Origin: JADFRG01 sp964590515
GTDB lineage: Bacteria > Chloroflexota > Anaerolineae > Anaerolineales > E44-bin32
Direction of reading: 5' to 3'
NCBI GenBank assembly: GCA_964590515.1
Contig: CAZPZD010000001.1
Coordinates: 49,353-113,352 of the forward strand
Length of the DNA stretch: 64,000 bases
Every line of letters starts with the position of its first letter. Positions within the stretch are counted from its first letter, which is position 1. The notes beneath the pieces are model-generated. The model ran no database searches, had not been told where the DNA came from, and saw nothing but the letters and a program-made list of their open reading frames with translations. Below, piece after piece: positions 59,515 through 64,000 of this stretch. Made by a program: the position numbers and the translations under genes.

Positions 59515-60170
59515 TGACCGACAAGACGTACCGAATCATTATTGCCGACGACCATCTGGTCGTCCGCGAGGCGATCCGGGTCATGCTGGAAATGGAGCCG
59601 GAGTTCGAGGTTGTCGGAGAAGCCTCCGACGGCAAGCGGGCGCTGGAACTGGCGGCTCAGCTCGAGCCCGACCTGGTGTTGATGGACATCCGAATGGAGG
59701 GGATGGACGGGGTCGAAGCCACCCGCCTGCTTCGCCAAAGTCAGCCGAAGCTGGGCGTCCTCATTCTGACCGGATTCGGCGATGACGAAGTGCTGCTCAA
59801 CGCCGTGGAAGCCGGGGCCCAAGGCTTCCTCTTGAAAGACGCCAGTGCAGATGAGGTCAAGAGCGCCATTCTCCGAGTCGTGCAGGGGGAGTCGCACATG
59901 ACACCTTCGCTCCTGCGCAAGCTGCTGGATGAGTTGGCCCAGCGCGAGCAGCGGCCGGAGCCGGCTCACTCTGAATTGACCCCCCGCGAAAAAGAGGTCC
60001 TGCTCGCATTGTCACGTGGACTGTCAAATGACGAGATCGCCAAGGAGCTGGTGATCTCGGAAAAGACCGTCAAAACTCATCTGGGCAGCATCTTCGGTAA
60101 ACTGCAGGTCGGGGGCCGGGCCCAGGCTATGCTTTATGCCATCCGCGAAGGCTTGGTGGAATTGCACTAA
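59514..60170 (+). CDS. NarL/FixJ-family response regulator
   Basis: 218 residues. Receiver (about 6–122) with ADDH acids, phospho-acceptor Asp58 in LVLMDIRM, Thr in ILTGFG and Lys in FLLKDA. A LuxR-type HTH (about 153–213: LTPREKEVLLALSRGLSNDEIAKELVISEKTVKTHLGSIFGKL). It is preceded directly by the DHp fragment, an unusual partner. A strong terminator follows. Confidence 0.95.
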   Translation: MTDKTYRIIIADDHLVVREAIRVMLEMEPEFEVVGEASDGKRALELAAQLEPDLVLMDIRMEGMDGVEATRLLRQSQPKLGVLILTGFGDDEVLLNAVEAGAQGFLLKDASADEVKSAILRVVQGESHMTPSLLRKLLDELAQREQRPEPAHSELTPREKEVLLALSRGLSNDEIAKELVISEKTVKTHLGSIFGKLQVGGRAQAMLYAIREGLVELH

Positions 60171-60214
60171 GGCCTAGGACTTAAGCCCGACCTCCACCTC
60201 CCGATCCTCAACCG

Positions 60215-60245
60215 AAAGGCCGAACCCATGTTCGGCCTTTGTGCT
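60215..60245 (+). terminator. Terminator after the NarL regulator
   Basis: Perfect 11-bp stem (60215–60225 with 60230–60240), loop CCAT, T-rich right side and tail. Confidence 0.88.
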
Positions 60246-60317
60246 TCCCGGGTTCCGTTCGCGCTGCGGATGCCCTGAGCGGCTGCTCGTGAAATAATCT
60301 CCTTACGTTTTGAGTGG

Positions 60318-60357
60318 AAACGCCTGCAGACGGACTCCGTCTGGCTGGCGTTTTTTT
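60318..60357 (+). terminator. Leader terminator before the glycosyltransferase operon
   Basis: Two-part stem: 60318–60324 with 60347–60353, and 60327–60333 with 60337–60343, separated by a small internal loop, then an uninterrupted run of T (60351–60357). It stands about 43 bases before the next gene, while another terminator already closes the previous one at 60240. An AAATAAT stretch near 60292 could be a -10, so a short leader RNA ending here is possible. Confidence 0.8.
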
Positions 60358-60399
60358 ATTCCACGAGCAGAAGGGCGCTTGATCGGGAAGGGAAGGCAG

Positions 60400-60627
60400 A
60401 TGGCAGACGCGGGAACTCTCTCCGATTGTAAGTTGAATGAAGACTCGTTCGACTGGGCCAAGTTCTATGATGACCTGGATATACGGGTAATAGGGACTCT
60501 CTCGAAAGGAAGGCACGGACGGCTTTCGCTGGCGGTGCTCTCTTCCAGCGGAAGCCGCCTATACGCGTTCATGCGCGAATCGGATCTCGGATGTCTGGAG
60601 GACTGCACTCGACTAGACGACGCATGA
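60400..60627 (+). CDS. Hypothetical 75-residue protein
   Basis: 75 residues, acidic, no signal or membrane segment, no recognised domain. It contains KFYDDLDIRVIGTLSKGRHGRLSLAVL, which could be a short β-rich core. GGGAAGGGAAGG precedes the ATG at 60400. Its stop overlaps the glycosyltransferase ATG (ATGA), so it is translated with it and may be an accessory or regulatory subunit. Function unknown. Confidence 0.65.
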   Translation: MADAGTLSDCKLNEDSFDWAKFYDDLDIRVIGTLSKGRHGRLSLAVLSSSGSRLYAFMRESDLGCLEDCTRLDDA

Positions 60628-63600
60628 AGTCAACCATCTTCTCTTCCCGGGCGCACAGGGCGGACTGGTCCTGGACCAACTCCGCCGCGCTGGCGCTCAT
60701 GCCCGTGTTGCTTGTTGAACCGCCATCCGCCTCGAAGCTGTTGGCATTCGTCGCGCTGTTCTTCGGGGCGATGTTCTTCCTCTACGCCCTCAAGTACTAC
60801 GTCAGCATGGCGCTGATCCTGATCACAAACGGGAACGGCAACGGCAACGGGAATGGCAATGGCCACAAGAACGGGAATGGCCACAAGAATGGCAACGGGA
60901 ACGGCCATGGCCTGAAGGGCCTGTCCCGCAACGGCGGCGACAAGCACAAGCTGCCTTACCATCCCTTCATTTCCATCCACCTCCCGATGTACAACGAGAC
61001 GGCGGTCGTCGATCGCCTGCTCCAATCCTGCACCTCGCTCGCCTACGACAACTACGAAGTGGTGGTTGCCGATGACTCGACCGACGAGACCTCCCGGATC
61101 CTGGACCAGCGCTGGGCTGGCCTCAGCCGGGTGAAGATCTCCCGCCGGAAGAGCCGGGCCGGCTTCAAGGGTGGGGCGCTGCAGCAGGCCCTGCAGGTTA
61201 CCGATCCGCGGGCGGAGTTCATCGCGGTCTTCGATGCCGATTTCATCCCACCGCCGGACATCCTGCAGCAGTTCCTCTCCTACTTCTACGGCATCAACGG
61301 CAATGGCAACGGCCACCCGGAATCCGAGCGGCCGACGCTGATCGATGATCGGCTGGCAGTGGTCCAGGGCTATCAGTGGCATATCCTGAACGCTTCAGAA
61401 AACTGGATCACCCGTGGCATCCGCACCGAGTTCGCCGGCTCCTATGTGATCGAGCGCTCCAGCCAAGAACTGATTGGCGCGATGAAGATGATTTCGGGCT
61501 CGGTGTTCATGATCAGGGCCGACGTGCTGCGGCAGCATGGGTGGAAGACCTCGATCACCGAGGACTGGGAGCTCACCCTGCGGCTCTATCTCAGCGGCTA
61601 TAAGGTCCTCTACACCCCGTTCATTCAGGCCCCTTCGGAGTGCGTGGCGACGTTCAAGCAGCTGGCTCGCCAGCGCATGCGGTGGGCCGAAGGGCACACC
61701 TTCAACGTTAAGAAGTATTTCACCCAGGTCATGTCCAGCCCCAACATCAGCTTCCCAGAGAAGCTCGAGTTCATCTACTTTGCTCCGTATTACCTGCAAT
61801 CGGTCTTCTTTATATTCGGCACTCTCTGTTGGTTGCTGTCCGAAATGGTGTTTCGTTATCGGCTGCCGATGCTGCCGGCCACCTTGGGTTGGACGTTGGT
61901 CTTCACCAACGCCCTCTCACTGGTCCTTATGAACTTGACCGGCCTGTTCATGGAGCGCGGCGTCCGCCGCAACTGGAGCGGGCTGCTCTCGTTCGTTCTG
62001 CTCACCTTCATGCTGGTGCCTTATCAAGCCTACGCCGCGCTAAAAGGCCTGATCGAGCCGAATGAGGGCGGCTGGCATCGGACCCAGAAGACCGGGGTCA
62101 TCACCGACATCGTGGACAAGCTCGGCCTGGGCAAGCGAATGCGCCGGCTGCTGCCCAAGCAGAAGAAGAGCAAGGCTGGCGGGATTGACCTGGCTCGGCG
62201 GCTTGGAAATCCGGCCGCCCGGATCGCGGCCCGGCTCCCGGAGCCCATTCGCCGGCGGGCACGTGGGATCAGCCTGGGCGTGCGGGTCGCTTCTGGATTG
62301 GCGGCGCTGCTGGTCTTGCTGGCCATCCTGGCCGGCGGGATCTCGGTGGTCTCCGCCGCGCCGGATGCCTTTTACCTGCACACCCCGCCGCTAAACGGCG
62401 GCGAGGCAATGGACACCGCCACCGGCTCGGGAGCCGCCTCTAAGGTATTCAACACGCCCGGCCAGACAGCCCGCTGGTATTCGAGTCTCAACTACCCGGC
62501 CGGAGGCGACGACTCCACGATGGACGCCGGCGCCTACACGATGAATCTTTACTTCGATGCCCTGCCAGGCGGCAGCTGGTGGGATGCCAACTACGCCCTC
62601 CGCCAGCAGCTCACCATCTCGACCGGCGCAGTGGGTGTTTCCACCGGGCACGAAGTCGCCGTTACCGTTGACCACGCCGCCCTCGTGGCTGCCAGCAAGT
62701 CGCTCAGTTCCGGAGATGATGTCCGGCTCGCCTTTTTCAATGGATCCTCCTGGGTGCAGCTCGATCGGGTGCGCGATCCGCTGACCACCTGGGATTCGGC
62801 GAGTACCAAACTGTGGTTCGCCCTGGCGGGCGCGATCCTGCCCAGCAGCAGCGACAACAACTACTACCTCTACTACAGCAACCCGGCGGCCGGCGCTCCG
62901 CCCGCCGACCTCAATGCGATCTTCAACCTGGCCGACGACTTCGAAGACGGGACCTTGTCGGTCCAGTTCTTAGTCTCCACGAACGGAGCCGTCTCAGTCT
63001 ATGAAGCCTTTGGGGAGGCCATCATCGATGGCGGGTCGGATGACGCCGATGCAGCCATCATCATCCCCGACAGCTCACTGCCCTTCAACCGCCGCTTCGC
63101 GATCCGCACCATCACCAAGCTGGAAAGCGGAGCCTCTGGCTGCTGCGCGCCTTCCGAGGCCAGGCTGCTGGCGGTGGTCGAAAGCATGTTCGAGCCGCAA
63201 GTCACTGACAGCACAACCGAAGGCCTGCGCCAGCGGATCCTGGTCACGCATGATGCCGACACCGGGGATGTCTACATCACGTATCTGGACGCGACCGATA
63301 CGCTGCACTACTGGGACGGTGCGGCCTGGACGACGACTGTCACGCCATGGACCAACTGGTGGCCGCTCAACACTTATCGAGTGATCGAATTGATCAGCGC
63401 GGGAGCCAACTGGTGGGTCATAGTCCGCGACCTGAGCGGAACGGAATTGACTCAGACCAGCCCGATTGCCTGGACCTCGGTCCAGAACGCCGCAGACGAC
63501 TTCTGGTCGTACTGGGGAGAGGTCTACACCGACCAGCACTGGGCCTTCCAGAGCACGGATTGGTTCGAGATCCGGGACTACGTGAGCCCGGAACCCAGCG

Positions 63601-64000
63601 TAGTGACCGGATCGGAAGAGGGGATTCCTTCTGTGGACGTGACCGTGCGCGTTCACCACACCCGGCCGGACGGCACCGACGCGACGCTGATTGTGAGCAA
63701 TTCGACGACGATCACTCCCGGGACCGCCGATCCACTGAATCTTTCACTCGGAAGCGCGGCGGCCCAGAGCTTTACTTCGACCGATCTCCGCAAATTGCGG
63801 GTGGAGATCGAGGTCAACAACGTCACCAACGGCGGCAGCTTCACCCTGGCCTACGACTCGGCCGCCGACCAGTCCCGCCTCGAGACCCCCAGCATCACGG
63901 TGCTGGACGCCGCGCTGATACTGGCAATCGCCGGGGTCTTTATCCCAATCATCACCGCGCTGGCCACCGAACGCCGCCGCATGGCGACCCGGCTGATCAG
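60624..64000 (+). CDS. Membrane GT2 glycosyltransferase with long extracytoplasmic region (3' end beyond window)
   Basis: Open for 1,125 codons with no stop. Two N-terminal membrane helices (about 17–58), an Asn-Gly repeat (69–96), then a processive GT2 domain: HLPMYNET, VVADDSTDE, DxD at 204–206 (FDADF), TED at 312–314 and QRMRW at 350–354. These are the cellulose/hyaluronan-synthase motifs. More membrane helices follow (about 385–475 and 552–575). The remaining ~540 residues are outside: Trp/Tyr-rich β domains, with 655–765 resembling DUF2341 and 770–960 resembling a LamG/concanavalin fold, then a last helix near 1094–1113. It probably makes and engages an exported polysaccharide. Confidence 0.85.
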   Translation, partial: MKSTIFSSRAHRADWSWTNSAALALMPVLLVEPPSASKLLAFVALFFGAMFFLYALKYYVSMALILITNGNGNGNGNGNGHKNGNGHKNGNGNGHGLKGLSRNGGDKHKLPYHPFISIHLPMYNETAVVDRLLQSCTSLAYDNYEVVVADDSTDETSRILDQRWAGLSRVKISRRKSRAGFKGGALQQALQVTDPRAEFIAVFDADFIPPPDILQQFLSYFYGINGNGNGHPESERPTLIDDRLAVVQGYQWHILNASENWITRGIRTEFAGSYVIERSSQELIGAMKMISGSVFMIRADVLRQHGWKTSITEDWELTLRLYLSGYKVLYTPFIQAPSECVATFKQLARQRMRWAEGHTFNVKKYFTQVMSSPNISFPEKLEFIYFAPYYLQSVFFIFGTLCWLLSEMVFRYRLPMLPATLGWTLVFTNALSLVLMNLTGLFMERGVRRNWSGLLSFVLLTFMLVPYQAYAALKGLIEPNEGGWHRTQKTGVITDIVDKLGLGKRMRRLLPKQKKSKAGGIDLARRLGNPAARIAARLPEPIRRRARGISLGVRVASGLAALLVLLAILAGGISVVSAAPDAFYLHTPPLNGGEAMDTATGSGAASKVFNTPGQTARWYSSLNYPAGGDDSTMDAGAYTMNLYFDALPGGSWWDANYALRQQLTISTGAVGVSTGHEVAVTVDHAALVAASKSLSSGDDVRLAFFNGSSWVQLDRVRDPLTTWDSASTKLWFALAGAILPSSSDNNYYLYYSNPAAGAPPADLNAIFNLADDFEDGTLSVQFLVSTNGAVSVYEAFGEAIIDGGSDDADAAIIIPDSSLPFNRRFAIRTITKLESGASGCCAPSEARLLAVVESMFEPQVTDSTTEGLRQRILVTHDADTGDVYITYLDATDTLHYWDGAAWTTTVTPWTNWWPLNTYRVIELISAGANWWVIVRDLSGTELTQTSPIAWTSVQNAADDFWSYWGEVYTDQHWAFQSTDWFEIRDYVSPEPSVVTGSEEGIPSVDVTVRVHHTRPDGTDATLIVSNSTTITPGTADPLNLSLGSAAAQSFTSTDLRKLRVEIEVNNVTNGGSFTLAYDSAADQSRLETPSITVLDAALILAIAGVFIPIITALATERRRMATRLI
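60828..60911 (+). repeat. Asn-Gly coding repeat inside the glycosyltransferase
   Basis: Tandem AAY-GGN codons encode six NG pairs, then HK, two NG, HK, three NG and HG. Synonymous codons alternate (AAC/AAT, GGC/GGG), so the protein repeat rather than a pure DNA microsatellite has been kept. Confidence 0.9.
61296..61313 (+). repeat. Second Asn-Gly repeat in the catalytic domain
   Basis: NGNGNG (residues 225–230) inserted between the DxD region and the acceptor-site region of the GT2 domain, followed by a charged HPESERP loop. Confidence 0.85.

Noticed and set aside
60630..61382. A 250-codon open frame on the minus strand
   Set aside because: It lies wholly inside the glycosyltransferase gene on the plus strand, and its Val/Ala/Ile runs are the complement of that gene's Asn-Gly and Asp-rich codons.

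Overview
The window is GC-rich (by eye a little over 60 %), densely coded bacterial chromosome. No coding gap reaches 300 bases. The best match is a member of the Chloroflexota. Supporting signs are a DHH–CBS–CCA-nucleotidyltransferase fusion, an LGFP-like secreted repeat protein, LysM–M23 lipoproteins with long Pro/Thr linkers, CoxG/CoxE, and the nusA–ylxR–infB–rbfA–nrnA–truB–ribF order. The class cannot be fixed from sequence reading alone, and no phage, plasmid, IS or CRISPR is visible.

Layout. 1–2.7 kb: mutM, comEA, a PduO-type cobalamin adenosyltransferase and a V4R-like sensor protein. 2.7–8.6 kb: a GNAT enzyme, a TPR protein, a double-HTH regulator and a signalling block with an OmpR-type regulator, two membrane-free histidine kinases (one with a zinc ribbon and an MshEN-like module) and a receiver-only protein. 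8.6–13.9 kb: DUF503 and lipM, an orphan solute-binding lipoprotein, the DHH–CBS–CCA fusion and another GNAT. 14.0–18.6 kb: three tandem, translationally coupled LysM–M23 lipoproteins. 18.6–26 kb: the nusA to ribF translation/RNA operon, without rimP before nusA and with a terminator-like hairpin in the nusA leader. 26–29.5 kb: era with an orphan DNA methyltransferase, a DUF47 protein and a tyrosine-recombinase-like protein that has lost its catalytic residues. 29.6–33.3 kb: an LCP envelope protein, a degenerate membrane kinase-like protein and a UPF0104 flippase-like protein.

33.3–41.9 kb: rpmF–fabD diverges from moaC and a moaD–moaE fusion. A threonine-synthase-like enzyme, fabF, rnc and a short smc follow. 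41.9–46.1 kb: tRNA-Leu, a FtsB-like protein, initiator tRNA, hutH–hutU and a CAT-anticodon tRNA. 46.2–50.8 kb: coxG–coxE, an ABC-2 exporter and an LGFP-like protein. 50.9–59.0 kb: a TetR gene with a clear palindromic operator heads a probable fatty-acid β-oxidation operon: MBL hydrolase, two acyl-CoA dehydrogenases, fadN-type bifunctional enzyme, thiolase and SCP2 protein. 59.0–64 kb: tRNA-Glu, a free-standing DHp histidine-kinase fragment with a NarL regulator, and a very large open frame (60624 to the window end) for a processive membrane glycosyltransferase. That protein carries Asn-Gly repeats and a long extracytoplasmic β-rich extension.

Many -10 boxes (TATAAT) lie only 6–10 bases before the start codon, so leaderless or nearly leaderless transcripts look common. 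Most operon junctions are ATGA or short overlaps, implying tight translational coupling. The parts that most deserve a second look are the glycosyltransferase fusion and its leader terminator, the LysM–M23 triplet, the DHH–CBS–CCA protein without DHHA1, the kinase/phosphotransfer oddities and the paired acyl-CoA dehydrogenases.
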